This document shows positions 42,000 to 52,430 of a DNA stretch of 64,000 nt, piece after piece (position 1 is the stretch's first letter; every line of letters starts with the position of its first letter). Both the position numbers and the translations under genes were made by a program. A model generated the notes under the pieces. It did no database searches, was not told the DNA's origin, and saw nothing but the letters and a program-made list of their open reading frames with translations. This DNA is from Prorocentrum cordatum (taxonomy: Eukaryota > Sar > Dinophyceae > Prorocentrales > Prorocentraceae): NCBI GenBank assembly GCA_963575745.1, contig CAUYUJ010014360.1:379528-443527 (forward strand), given 5' to 3'.

Positions 42000-43340
42000 C
42001 TCGCGTGGCCATCATTGGGCTGTCTTGGGGCCTCGCATGACCCTCTCGGGGTCAGTTTTTGGAGGCATACTGGAAGTCTCTGGGGCGTATTGGGAGGAGT
42101 TGTTGGGCCTCTTGGGAGCCTCCGGGGAGCCTTTTGGGGGGCGCTTGGGTGGCCTCGGGGGGCTTCTTGCGGCCTCGTGGGGCCCTCTTGGGGTCCGCTG
42201 GGCTCGCTTAGGCAATCTTGAGGCCATGTCGGGGCTCTCCTGGGGCCGTCTTGGGCGACTCCTGCGCCGTCCTTGGGCGCTCTTGGGCCGTCTTGGGACG
42301 CCTTTGGGGGCGTCTTGGGCCGTCTTGGCCCCGGCTTAAGTGCCTCTTGGGCCGTCCTGGGGCTCTCTTGGGGGCCTCTTGGGCCGTCTTGGAGCGTCGG
42401 AAAGCAAAAAAAAGCAAGAACGCGAAAAACATCGAAAGAACCAATGACAAATCAGCGTTTGTGGCCTCTTGGGGTTCTCTTGGGAGGCCTCTTGGAAGCC
42501 GCTTGGGGCGTGTTGGTTGCCTGTGGGCTCGTCTGGTGGCCATGCTGGCGCGTGTTGGAGGCTCGCTGGCCTTTTAGGCAGTCGTCAGGCCATGTCGGGG
42601 CCCTCCTGGGGCTGTCTTGAGCGGCTCCGGGGTTGCCTTGGGGCTCACTTGGGCCAAATTGGGACGCCTTTGGGGGCCTCTTGGGCTGTCTTGGGGCCGG
42701 CTCAGGGGCCTCTGGGGCCGTCCTGGGGCTGTCTTGGGTGCCTCTTGGGCCGTCTGGCAGCGTCGGAAAACAGAAAAACCGAGAAGGCAAACAAAAATCG
42801 AAAAAAACAATGCAAAATCAACGTTTGCGGCCTCTTGGGGCTCCTTGGGAGGCCTCTTGGAGGCCGCTTGGGGCGTGTTGGTGGCTTCTGGCCTCGTTTG
42901 GAGGCCATGCTGGCGCGTGTTGGAGGTCCGCTGGGCTCGCTTAGGCAGTCTTCAGGCCATGGCGGAGCCCTCCTGGGGCTGTCTTGGGCGGCTCCTGGGC
43001 CGTCCTGGGGGCCTTTTGGGCCGTCTCGGGACGCCTTTGGGGGCTTCTTGGGCCGTCTTGGGGCCGGCTTAGGGGCCTCTTGGGCCGTCCTGGGGCTCTC
43101 TTGGGGGCCTCTTGGGCCGTCTTGGAGCGTCGGAAAGCAGGAAAAGCGAGAAGAGAAAAAACATTGGAAACACATTTTTTTTGTTTTTTTTTTAACAACG
43201 TTTTTTGCCTCTTGGGGCTCTCTTGGGAGGCGTCTTGGAGGCCGCTTGGGGCGTGTTGGTGGCCGCTGGGCTCGTCTGGAAGCCATGCTGGCGCGTGTTG
43301 GAGCGCTCGCGGGCTGTCTTGGCTGGGCTGGAGCCCGCCC
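42000..43340. repeat. 366-bp higher-order repeat of CTTGGGGCC units
   Basis: CTTGGGCCGTCTTGGGGCC-type units are punctuated by an A-rich segment beginning CGTCGGAAA at 42395, 42761 and 43128, a spacing of 366-367 bp. A 417-codon plus frame (42469-43722) stays open because 366 is divisible by three; its Leu/Gly/Trp-rich protein is simply the repeat translated. Confidence 0.95.
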
Positions 43341-43384
43341 TGGCGGTCTCTGGAACCGAACGGGAACCCTTCCGAGCGGCCCCG

Positions 43385-43571
43385 GGGGCCCTGCACCCCC
43401 ATGCGCCCCCGAGGTCCTTGGGCTCGGCCGGGGGACCTCGTCCCCCGGGACCCTGCACCCCCATGCGCCCCGGAGGTCCTTGGGCTCGGCCGGGGGACCT
43501 CGTCCCCCGGGACCCTGCACCCCCATGCGCCCCCGAGGTCCTTGGGCTCGGCCGGGGGACCTCGTCCCCCG

Positions 43572-43572
<1 letters not shown>
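43385..43572. repeat. 62-bp tandem repeat, 3 copies
   Basis: GCACCCCCATGCGCCC begins at 43393, 43455 and 43517. Each unit continues GGTCCTTGGGCTCGGCCGGG and GACCTCGTCCCCC. Copies are almost identical, implying recent amplification. Confidence 0.98.

Positions 43573-43573
<1 letters not shown>

Positions 43574-43621
<48 letters not shown>
43574..43621. repeat. (AT)24 microsatellite
   Basis: Uninterrupted AT dinucleotides joining the 62-bp array to the AT-rich 303-bp array. Confidence 0.99.
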
Positions 43622-43623
<2 letters not shown>

Positions 43624-44240
43624 TGGAACTCAGGGGTAGGTCGGCGGCGAGTCCCTGAGATCCTGGATCATTGTTTCTTCAATTCCTGCAATTTCTGTAG
43701 TTTCTTGAATTCTTCAACTTGAAACAAAAGTAATCCTGTTGTACTCCTCCACACAAGGAATCCTTTTTGTAATCCGCCACAAAAGGAATCGACTTGAAAT
43801 TCGGCAACAAGGGAGTCAATGTGTAGTCCGCGACGAAGGGAATCAATTTGCAATCCGCTCCGCATGAATTCCCTTTGTGCCAATTTGATAGCATACAAAA
43901 ACTACAGAAAGAAACCCAACTTGTCCTGGAACTCACGCGGAGGTCGATGGGGAGTCCCTGAGGTCCTGGATAATTTTCCACATGTTGTAACGTTTTTTTT
44001 TTTGTAATTTTTGTATTTTTCAATTTGGGGAACATGTAATCCTTTGTAATCCGCCACAAAAAGAATTCGATTGTCATACACCACAAAAAGAATCAACTTG
44101 TACTCCGGTACAAAGGGAATCAGTGTGTAACTCGCGACAAAGGAAATCAACATGTAATCGTCCACAAAAGGATTCCTTTTGTGCCAATTTGCAAAATTGC
44201 AAAAATTACAAAAACCAAAAAAGTGAAAACATTAAAAAAA
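43622..44240. repeat. about 303-bp higher-order repeat, AT-rich
   Basis: Two units opening TCCTGGAACTCA...GGAGTCCCTGAG (43621 and 43924). Inside, words of about 36 bp recur (TAATCCGCCACAAAAGGAAT; CGACAAAGGAAATCAAC), then GTGCCAATTTG. Composition differs sharply from the neighbouring GC-rich arrays. Confidence 0.85.
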
Positions 44241-44503
44241 ATCTTGGACTTCCAGATCCTCAAAGATCCTTGGCGCACCAGCAGGTGCACGCACCCGCAT
44301 TGAACTGTGGTGCATAATCGAGATCGCACGCGAGAGCCCTAACGTGCAGGTCCGGTTGGGTCGGGCGGGCGGACCTTTCCGGGCGGGTCGGCGAGTGGCG
44401 TCGGCGTTGGAGGCGGAGGGAGGGGGGAGGGGGGAGGAGGAGGAGGAGGCGCAATCATTATTTAATGTTCTTTTAGCAGGAAAGTATGGTATGTTTTTGA
44501 ACT
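44241..44503. other. unannotated DNA with GGAGG run
   Basis: GGAGGAGGAGG at about 44408-44450; otherwise nothing. Confidence 0.4.
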
Positions 44504-45020
44504 GTCGAGAGTGGGTCCAGGGTCTGACAGACAATCGTTCCGCATATAGATTTTCTATTGTTCTAGGGGCAGGAAGCTATTGTCTTTTGTGAATTTTCGG
44601 GCCGGGCTCTAGATTAACAGTCAATCGTTAGGCATCTTGATTGTCTCCTGTGTTACAAGCAGGAAGCTATGATATTTTTTCGGATTTCCAGGCGGGGGTC
44701 TGGTGTCTGACAGACAAGCGTTAGTCACTTTCATTTTCTAGTGTATTAGAGGCAGGAACTATGTTCTATTTTTGGATTTCTGGGCTGGGGTGCGGGGTCT
44801 GACTGACAATCGTTCGGCACATTCACTTTCTACTGTTTTAGAAGCTGGGAACCATGGTATTTTTTGAATTTTCGGGCCAGGGTCTGGTGTCTGACAGACA
44901 ATCGTTAAGCAGAGCTCGCTGGGGCTCGGTCCCGCAGCGCGGAACCCTCTGGGGCTCGAGCCCGCAGCAAATCGTAGAATTCATTTTATAATGTTTTTCT
45001 AGGCAGGAAACTATAGCATT
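44504..45020. repeat. 92-bp tandem repeat, about 5 copies
   Basis: The word CAATCGTT (or CAAGCGTT) recurs at 44532, 44622, 44715, 44807 and 44899. Units share GTCTGACAGACAATCG, TTTTCTAKTGT, AGGCAGGAARCTAT and TTTTCGGGCC. Confidence 0.9.
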
Positions 45021-45245
45021 TGTTAAACTTTTCGGGCCGACGTCCGAGCCGTGTGCAAATCGCGACGGTGTCGTCTTGATTCCTTTGGAAGTGTGAAGAG
45101 TGCCGGAGAAGAATGAGGAAGAAGGAGACGAGGTGGAGGAGGAAGAAGAGGACCGCTGAGGAGCGGCGATCTGGGGGGCTTCCGTTGGCCAATCTTGGGG
45201 CTCAAACGCAAACGAACGCAAAGAACGAGGCACGGAAACGAATAG
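45021..45245. other. unannotated DNA
   Basis: No gene. Purine-rich words at 45105-45150. Confidence 0.4.
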
Positions 45246-46095
45246 TCAATATTCAAGTAATTGTTTCAACAGTTATCTAATTATTTGCGTGGTTCGCTTG
45301 CTCTTTTAATCCACTGTCTCTGTGCGGGCGAGGCACGGAACGATGACGATAGGGGGAGGGAGTTGGATAGCACGTTGAGCGCTGCTCGAAGCAGTTATTC
45401 CAATAAGCACGGAAGCGAACATGTAAACATTTAAATATGCGTTTCAAGAAATATGTTTTTTTGCGTGGTTCGCTTACTCTTTCAACCTCTGTCTCTGTAC
45501 GAACGACGCACGGAACGATGACGATGGGGGAGGGAGTTGGATAGCAAGTTGAGCGTTGCTCGAAGTAGTTATTCCAAAAAACACGCAGACGAACATGTAA
45601 ATATGTAAATAGTTGTTTCAATATTTAATCAGTTATTTGCGTGGTTCGCTTGCTCTTTTAACCACTGTCTCTGTGCGGGCGAGGCACGGGACAATGACGA
45701 TAGGGGGAGGGAGTTGGATAGCACGTTGAGCGCTGCTCAAAGCAGTTATTCCAACAAGCACGAAAGCGAACGTGTAAATATCTAAATAATTGTTCCAACA
45801 TCTAGTTGATTATTTGCGTTGCTCGCTTGTTCTTTAACCCACTGTCTCTGTGCGGGCGAGGCACGGAAAGATGACGATAAGGGGAGGGAGTTGTATAGCA
45901 AATTGAGCGTTGCTCAAAATAGTTACTCCAAAAAGCACGGGAACGAAAATGTAAATCTCTAAATAATGAATCAAATATTTAAGTAATTATTTGCATGGTT
46001 CGCTTGCTCTTTTAACCATTGGCACTGTGCGGGCGAGGCACGGAACGATGAAGGGGTTGGATTGTCCGCTGAGGGTTGCTCCAAGTGGGTGTTTT
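45246..46095. repeat. 176-bp tandem repeat, 5 copies
   Basis: TGTGCGGGCGAGGCACGG (or variant) begins at 45321, 45496, 45672, 45849 and 46026, a spacing of 175-177. Units share ATTTGCGTGGTTCGCTTGCT, GGGGGAGGGAGTTGGATAGC and CGAACATGTAAATA. Confidence 0.97.
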
Positions 46096-46618
46096 CTGTA
46101 GAAATCTGACCCCTATGAGCCCCATGAGCCGTATGAGCCCTACGAGCGCTCGGAGCCCTGTGAGCCCTCAGAGCCTTATGAGCCCTACGAACCTTATGAG
46201 TCCTATGAACCCTCTGAGGTCATCTGCCCCGCCCTCCTCGACGCATCATCGCCGCTCCGTCCTCCTCCTCCTCCTCCTCCTCCTCCTCCTCCTCCTCCTC
46301 CTCCTCCTCCTCCTCCTCCTCCTCCTCCTCCCCCCCATCCCTCATCCACCTCCTGCTCGGCCTCCTCCTCCTCCTCCTCCTCCTCCTCCTCCTCCTCCTC
46401 CTCCTCCTCCTAGTCGTCCGTCTCCCCCTCCTCCTCCTGCTCCTCTTCTCCCCAGGTTATGCTGATGGTGATGATGACCCTGATGATGATGCGACTGAAG
46501 ACAATGATGATGATGATGCTGATGACGATGATGTTGTTGCTGGTGATGATGTTGGTGATGTTGATGTTGATAGTGCGGATGCTGGGAATGATGATGAACA
46601 TGCTGACGATGATGATGA

Positions 46619-46655
<37 letters not shown>

Positions 46656-46660
46656 GGAGG
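46096..46660. repeat. GAGCCCTATGAG run, (TCC)n and (ATG)n microsatellites
   Basis: 46110-46215: reverse-complement units of the 30.7-kb CTCATAGGG array. 46256-46412: TCC. 46455-46660: GATGATG with GTTG interruptions, purest at 46609-46655. Poly-His/Ile/Met frames are artefacts. Confidence 0.95.
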
Positions 46661-47030
46661 AGGAAATGGTGGACACTATTGGAAAGCTGTTGGGCAGCCG
46701 TGGAGTCGTATTGAACCCTTCTTGGGCCGTCTCGGTTCGCAAACCCCCTGGACATCCCCATTGTTCGGGGACGTCTCGAACGATAGCCCCAATTTGAACA
46801 GAAGGCGTCATGTGGCAGTTCGTCCGCCACCCCATTGTGTCGAGGATGTCTCCAGCGATAGCTTGATGCTCAAGAGTTCAACGAGTTCGCAAGACTGTTG
46901 GATATCTCACTTGAATGGGGATGTCTCGAGCGGGAGCGTCACTGTTCACATAGAACGTCCTGAAACAACTCCTTGGTGATCTCACTGGTTCGAGGATGTC
47001 TCAGACGAAACTGCCGCTGCGGGGAAGAAT
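46661..47030. repeat. degenerate GGATGTCTCGAGCGA repeats
   Basis: GGGACGTCTCGAACGATAG (46768), GAGGATGTCTCCAGCGATAG (46841), GGGGATGTCTCGAGCGGGAG (46916) and GAGGATGTCTCAGACGAAAC (46991) occur about 75 bp apart, the same spacing as in the 50-kb array. Confidence 0.75.
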
Positions 47031-47280
47031 TCGCAAAGCGGTAAACCTTTTGCGGCCGCGAGCCAGGGGTCTCTCACGTCTTAGTTCTTCATGTATTCCT
47101 TCATTCCGGTCCTCTAGCAAGCTCGCATCACCAACTCGTTCCGAAAAAACGCTTCCCGTCATCCACCGATCGATCAACCTTTTGCAGCGGCGAGCCAGGG
47201 GTGCCTCGCGTCATAGTTATTCCTGTCTTCCTTACGCAGCTTCCCTCTAACAAGCTCCCACCACCTTCTCGTTCCGAGTA
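47031..47280. repeat. 132-bp two-copy repeat
   Basis: CCTTTTGC(R)GC and CGAGCCAGGGGT recur 132 bp apart (47060, 47192). Partial copies (CTCGTTCCGAGAAGGCGCTT and TCCCGTCATCCGCC) appear at about 48008 and 49430-49510 and near 49600. Confidence 0.8.
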
Positions 47281-47789
47281 GGCGCTTTTTTGTTCGAAGA
47301 CGCAACCCCAACGCTGAGGTCTCGCGAGCACTCACAGAGCCAACCGCAAGGTCGGAACGCGCGTGTGCGCGTCCACGGACGCAACGTACGAAGCTAACCG
47401 CCCACTGGTGGGAAGCCCGCACATCAGCACGCGACCCTCTGGCCACGGGCCGGCGGCGAACCGTGATTCAAACGGCGCAACGCATCATGTGCAGGATAAG
47501 CATAGTGCAGCATAGCGGGAGCCGCCCTTATCAGCAATGCGAAGTCGGCAACGCCCCAGGCTATACAAGGGCAGGGTTGAGGGGCGAGCCAAACTCAAAG
47601 TCACCAACGCAGCGGGCCGAGAAGGATGTGGAGCGGACGAAGAGGCAGGCATTAGCGCTGGAAAAACACAAAAGTAAACCAGGCGCCTGCAGCAGGCTTT
47701 ACTGAAGAAGTGAGCACTGGTGCATGCAACCTGGTGGACCCACCTGGAGTAAACCCAACATCCTCGTCGACTACTTCACTTCCTTGAGC
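47281..47789. other. unannotated DNA
   Basis: No recognisable gene or repeat. Confidence 0.4.
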
Positions 47790-48098
47790 TCACGGCGTGG
47801 TGCGAGGAGCATGGTCGTCGTCGATCATAAGTTCCGCAAGCTCCTGCCACTTCAACGCCCCACAGGGTTGTGGGACGGATACGATCAGCACGCGGTGACG
47901 GTCAGTCGCTCCGATCCAGCGAACCTTGCCCTCCTTCACGCTGTCCTGGCACTCTACCACGAAGCAGCGCTCCTCTTGGTACGGGTGCATTAGGGGGCCA
48001 TGTCGCCAGAGAAGGCGCTTCCCGTCATCCGCCGAGCAAGCTATATGTTGCAACCGCAAGCTGGGGGTCTCTCGCAATTTTTTCTTTTTCCCAACCAT
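47790..48098 (-). CDS. hypothetical ORF or exon fragment, 102 codons
   Basis: First ATG at 48098 after a GTG-initiated extension. Residues from about 33 on are protein-like (LMHPYQEERCFVVECQDSVK; VRWIGATDRHRVLIVSVPQP; KWQELAELMIDDDH). The first 30 residues overlap a fragment of the 47-kb repeat, so the true 5' end may be an exon boundary near 48005. No family recognised. Confidence 0.25.
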   Translation of the reverse strand: MVGKKKKLRETPSLRLQHIACSADDGKRLLWRHGPLMHPYQEERCFVVECQDSVKEGKVRWIGATDRHRVLIVSVPQPCGALKWQELAELMIDDDHAPRTTP

Positions 48099-48214
48099 CC
48101 TAAGGTGTGTGGTCCTCGTTTTGAAGAGACAGCGCCCCCCATCTGACCTCACCTCACCTCCCGCGTTCCTCCCTCTCCTCCCTCCTCCCTCCCCCTCCTC
48201 CCATCCCTTGCCTC

Positions 48215-49310
48215 TGCCCTCATGTCCACTTCGGCGCACCCCTCACACGCTTCGTGGCCCCGTAGGGTGCTCCGTCGAAGGCCCCAGTGGCAGGGTCCGC
48301 ATGCAGGTCCACCTCCATCTCGGCGCATCCCTCACACGTTTCGTGGCCCCATAGGGTACTCCGCCGAAGGCCCCAGTGGCAGGGTCCGCATGCAGTTCCA
48401 CCTCCACTTCGGCGCAGCACTCACACGTTTCGCGGCCCCATAAGGTGCTCCGCCGAAGGCCCCAGTGGCAGGGTCCGCATGCAATTCCACCCCCATGTCG
48501 GCGCACCCCTCATACGCTTCGTGGCCCCATGAGGTGCTCCACCCAAGGCCCCAGTGGCAGGGTCCGCGTGCAGTTCCACCTCCACTTCGGCGCACCCCCC
48601 CGCACGTTTCGTGGCCCCATAGGGTGCTTCGCTGAAGGCACCAGTGGCAAGGTCTGCATGCAGTTCCACCCCCATGCCAGCGCACCCCTCACACGTTTCG
48701 TGGCCGCATGGGGCGCTCCGCCGAAGGCCCCAATGGCAGGGTCCGCATGCTGGTCCACCCCCATGTCGACGCACCCCGCGCACGTTCCGCGGCCACATAG
48801 GGTGCTCCACCCAAGGCCCCAGGGCAGGGTCCACATGCAGTTCCACCCGGCCATGTCGACGCACCCCGCGCACGTTCTGCGGTCCCATAGGGTGCTCCGC
48901 CGAAGGCCCCAGTGGCAGGGTCCGCGTGCAATTCCCATTTCGGCGCACCCCTCATACGCTTCGTGGCCCCATAAGGTGCTCCGCCGAGGGCCCCAGTGGC
49001 AGGGTCCGCATGCAGTTCCACCTCCATTTCGGCGCACCGCTCACACGTTTCGTGGCCCCATAGAGGCAGGTTCCGCATGCAGTTCCACCCTCCATTTCGG
49101 CGCACCCCTTCCACGTTTCGTAGCCCCCAAAGACCCCAATGGCAGCGCTCGCACGTGATTCCATCCTGCATTTCGGCGCACCCCTCACACGTTTTGTGGC
49201 CTCACATGGGGCTGCACCGACGGGTCCGGTGGCAGCGTCCGCACGGCGTACCCGTGCCAACAATTTTGGCACACCCGTCACACGCGTCGTGGCCCCAGAG
49301 AGAGGTTCAC
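48215..49310. repeat. 89-bp tandem satellite, about 12 copies
   Basis: CGCACCCCTCACACG-type words start at 48235, 48324, 48413, 48502, 48591, 48681 and 48770 and continue to about 49270. Units carry TTCGTGGCCCCATAGGGTGC, TCCGCCGAAGGCCCCAGTGG, CAGGGTCCGCATGCAGTTCC. As 89 is not divisible by three, the recurring peptides simply rotate frame. A diverged array of the same family occurs at 58600-59290. Confidence 0.97.
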
Positions 49311-49640
49311 CGAGGACGATACCCACAACTGCGTTACACACACAGCTGCACATGGTTGGGTCCTGCGCAAGGATCATATTATACAATATGTGTCCTTACT
49401 CGGCAGGCCTCGAACACACTCCCACCACCTTCTCGTTCGGAGAAGGCGCTTCCCGTCACCTCCCATCACCTTCTCGTTCCGAGAAGGCGCTTCCTGTCAT
49501 CCGCCAAGCGATGTGCCTTTGCGACGTTGAGCGAGTTGTTCCTCGCGAGTTCGTTTCATATCAAATGCGTAGAACGCTTGGCCTAACAAACTCCCATCAC
49601 CTTCTCGTTCCGAGAAAACGCTTCCCGTTAACCTGCATGG
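49311..49640. other. mixed DNA with partial 47-kb repeat copies
   Basis: CACCTTCTCGTTCGGAGAAG at 49428, repeated near 49467 and 49599. No gene. Confidence 0.5.
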
Positions 49641-50165
49641 CCGTTTCAATCCGCTCCTGGCCATTTTGATCCGCTGAGCAATTTTCACCCGCAGGGCCGT
49701 TCGAACCCGTCTGGCCGTTTGAACCCGCATGGCCTTATTTACCCGCCTGGCCGTGGGACGCTACCTACATCAAGCGTGGCGGTTCGAACCCGCATGGCCG
49801 TTTTGAACCGCCCAGACTTTAACTCGCATGGCCGTTTTAACCCGCTCGTGGCAATGGAACGCTACCTAGATCAAGCGTGGCCGTTTTAACCCGTTTCAGC
49901 CCGCGGTTGGCCGTTCTAATCCGTCGGGCCGCTTGAACCTGCAGGGCCGTACGAACACGTCTGGCCGTTTTAACCAGCATGGTCGTTTAAACCCGCCGGG
50001 CCGTGGAACGCTACCTGGATCAAGCGTGGCCGTTTGAACCCGCATGGCAGTTCTAACCCGCACAGCCTTTAATTCACATGGCCGTTTGAACCCGCCCGAG
50101 GCCGTGCAACGCGACCTGGATCAAACATGGCCGTTTTAACTCGCATGACCGCTTCACCCGCTCGA
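49641..50165. repeat. CCCGCATGGCCGTTTTAA minisatellite
   Basis: Roughly 17-20-mers of GAACCCGCATGGCCGTTT with variants. A longer unit includes GGAACGCTACCTRGATCAAG, recurring at about 49746, 49857, 50004 and 50107. Confidence 0.9.
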
Positions 50166-50199
50166 GGCCTCCTCCAACGATTCCAAAACGATGTTGTTT

Positions 50200-50905
50200 C
50201 AAGGTTCGCTCCGAAATCGAAGTTTCTGAGGATTTCTCGAGCGAAACGTCCGTTTTCACTGGTTCAGGGTCCCCTCCGAAATCGATGATTTGAGGATGTC
50301 TCGATCGAGGACCTCATTGTCGAAGATCGTTACGATTTTGCCAGCGATTTCAACATCTCTTGTTTAAGAGGATGTCTCTGGCGAGAACCTCATGTTTGAC
50401 ATACCGCGTCTCAAAACAACTCTTTCAACATCTCATGTGTTGGATGATGTCTCAAGCGAAACGGCATTTTCCGAATATTCGAATTATTTCGCGACGCATT
50501 TCAACATCTCACGTTTGGGAGGATGTCTCGAGCGAGAGAGCCTCATGTTTCACATACAACGTCTTGAAACAACTCCTTCGAAATCCCAAATGTTCGAGGA
50601 TGTCTCGAACGAAACACCCATTGTGAGGGTCACATTTCCGGACAAGAGCGGGAAGCGCCTCTTCTCTGAGCTTGCGTGCGCATGGAGTTGCACCCAACAC
50701 GCATGTGTGCGCATGGGGTGCAATCGCTGAGATCCCCTACATGCCCAGATGGTTGCCATCGGCAGCTTATGTTTAGTGGTTGCCTGCGCTTGCTTTAGTC
50801 ACGTGTTGCGCGTGGCCTGTGCACGTGTGTGCGTGCGCGTGTGCGTGTGCCTGTGTGTCTGTATGTGCCTGTGTGTGCGGCTGTGTGCGTGTGTGCAACT
50901 GTGTG
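50200..50905. repeat. segmental duplication S1 with about 74-bp GGATGTCTC units
   Basis: GGATGTCTC-type words followed by GAGCGAAAC variants occur near 50226, 50293, 50370, 50444, 50518 and 50598 (spacing 67-80). The block ends in GT-rich sequence. About 50239-50900 is nearly identical to 51286-51952. Confidence 0.9.
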
Positions 50906-51285
50906 TGCAGGGTGTGCTGGGCAAGCGGGACGGGGGTTGCACGGCGTGCGTGCGGGGTGTGCTCTGGGGGGGACGGGCCGGGGTGTGTACGGTGTACGGT
51001 GGGCGTCCAGGATCTGTTCTGGGGAAATGCGGCATGAGTATGGTATGTGCGCGGTCTACGTCTCTGTATGGCCATTTGCGTTGCGTGCTGGGGGTGTGTT
51101 GTGTGTTCTGTGTGTTGCATGCGTTGTGTATTGAGTCGTGTGGCAGTCTACGATGGCAATGACACTGACGATGATGATGACGATGCCGATGACCCTGGTA
51201 ATGTCCACGATGGTGACGATGAGAATGATGCTGCTAATGGTTATGCTGAAACAATTATTTCAAGACCTTCGGTTATTCGCGGATG
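50906..51285. repeat. segmental duplication S3, copy 1
   Basis: From GCAGGGTGTGCTGGGCAAGC through GACGATGATGATGACGATGC to ATTTCAAGACCTTCGG, matching 53678-54075. Confidence 0.9.
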
Positions 51286-51952
51286 TCTCGAGCGAAACGT
51301 CCGTTTTCCTTGGTTCAGGGTCCCCTCCGAAATCGATGATTTAAGGATGTCTCGATCGAGGGCCTCATTGTCGAAGATCGTTGCGATTTCACCAGCGATT
51401 TCAAACATCTCTTGTTTAAGAGGATGTCTCTGGCGAGAACCTCATGTTTGACACACCGCGGCTTAATACAACTCTTTCAACATCTCATGTGTTGGATGAT
51501 GTCTCAAGCGAAACGGCATTTTCCGAATATTCGAATTATTTCGCGACGCATTTCAACATCTCACGTTTGGGAGGATGTCTCGAGCGAGAGAGCCTCATGT
51601 TTCACATACAACGTCTTGAAACAACTCCTTCGAAATCCCAAATGTTCGAGGATGTCTCGAACGAAACACCCATTGTGAGGGTCACATTTCCGGACAAGAG
51701 CGGGAAGCGCCTCTTCTCTGAGCTTGCGTGCGCATGGAGTTGACACAACGCGCATGTGTGCGCATGGGGTGCAATCGCTGAGATCCCCTGCATGCCCAGA
51801 TGATTGCCATCGGCAGCTTATGTTTAGTGGTTGCCTGCGCTTGCCTTAGTCATGTGTTGCGCGTGGCATGTGCACGTGTGTGCGTGCGCGTGTGCGTGTG
51901 CCTGTGTGTCTGTATGTGCCTGTGTGTGTGCGGCTGTGTGCGTGTGTGCAAG
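51286..51952. repeat. segmental duplication S2 (copy of S1)
   Basis: Same order as S1 with few substitutions (for example AGGGCCTCATTG for AGGACCTCATTG). It lacks a short segment near 51740 (ACCCAACACGC becomes ACACAACGC). Confidence 0.9.
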
Positions 51953-52065
51953 TGGGAGCCGGCGGTAAACCGTCAACCTTGGTTACCGCCGGGAACTTGT
52001 AGAGCTTCCTTGCGATATACATGAATGGGATGCGGGCGCGGCAATCTCGCATTCCGCTCGCGCGA
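51953..52065. other. junction DNA
   Basis: Includes an inverted pair GGCGGTAAACCGTCAACC / GGTTACCGCC (51961-51990). No gene. Confidence 0.4.
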
Positions 52066-52430
52066 GGGTGCGGTTTGATGGAGGAGGACGCAGAGGAGAA
52101 GAAGGAGTGAGAGGGGAGAAGGAGATAGAGGAGGCTGAGGAAGAGAAGGAGGAGGAGGAGGAGGAGGAGAAGGAGAAGGAGCAAGGGGAGGATCACGAGC
52201 AGGAGGGGGAAGGGTGGAGGGGAAAAAGAGGGACGATGATGATGATGAGGAGGAGGAGAATGAGAAGGAGGAGATAGAGAAGGAGGAGAAGAAAGAGGAG
52301 AAGCAGGAAAGGAGGAAGAGGAGAAAAAAGAGGAGGTGAAGGAGCAGGAAAAGGAGAAAGAGGGGAGAGGAGGCAGAAGAAGAAGAAGGAGGAGGCGAAG
52401 GAGGAGGGGGAGTGGGGGAGGAGGAAAAGT
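52066..52430. repeat. (GAG)n/(GAA)n purine tract
   Basis: About 365 bp of nearly pure purine on the plus strand (GAGGAGGAGAAGGAG), the mirror of the many TCC tracts. Confidence 0.97.

Noticed and set aside
42469-43722. 417-codon plus-strand ORF
   Set aside because: It is the 366-bp repeat, a 62-bp repeat and an AT microsatellite translated; period divisible by three explains its length.
48220-49171. Apparent Cys/His-rich repeat protein on the minus strand of the 89-bp array
   Set aside because: The same peptides reappear in all three frames because the period is not divisible by three; no selection on a frame.
49770-49800. GGTTCGAACCCG resembling a tRNA B box
   Set aside because: It is one unit of the CCCGCATGGCCGTTTGAA minisatellite; no A box, anticodon arm or acceptor pairing.
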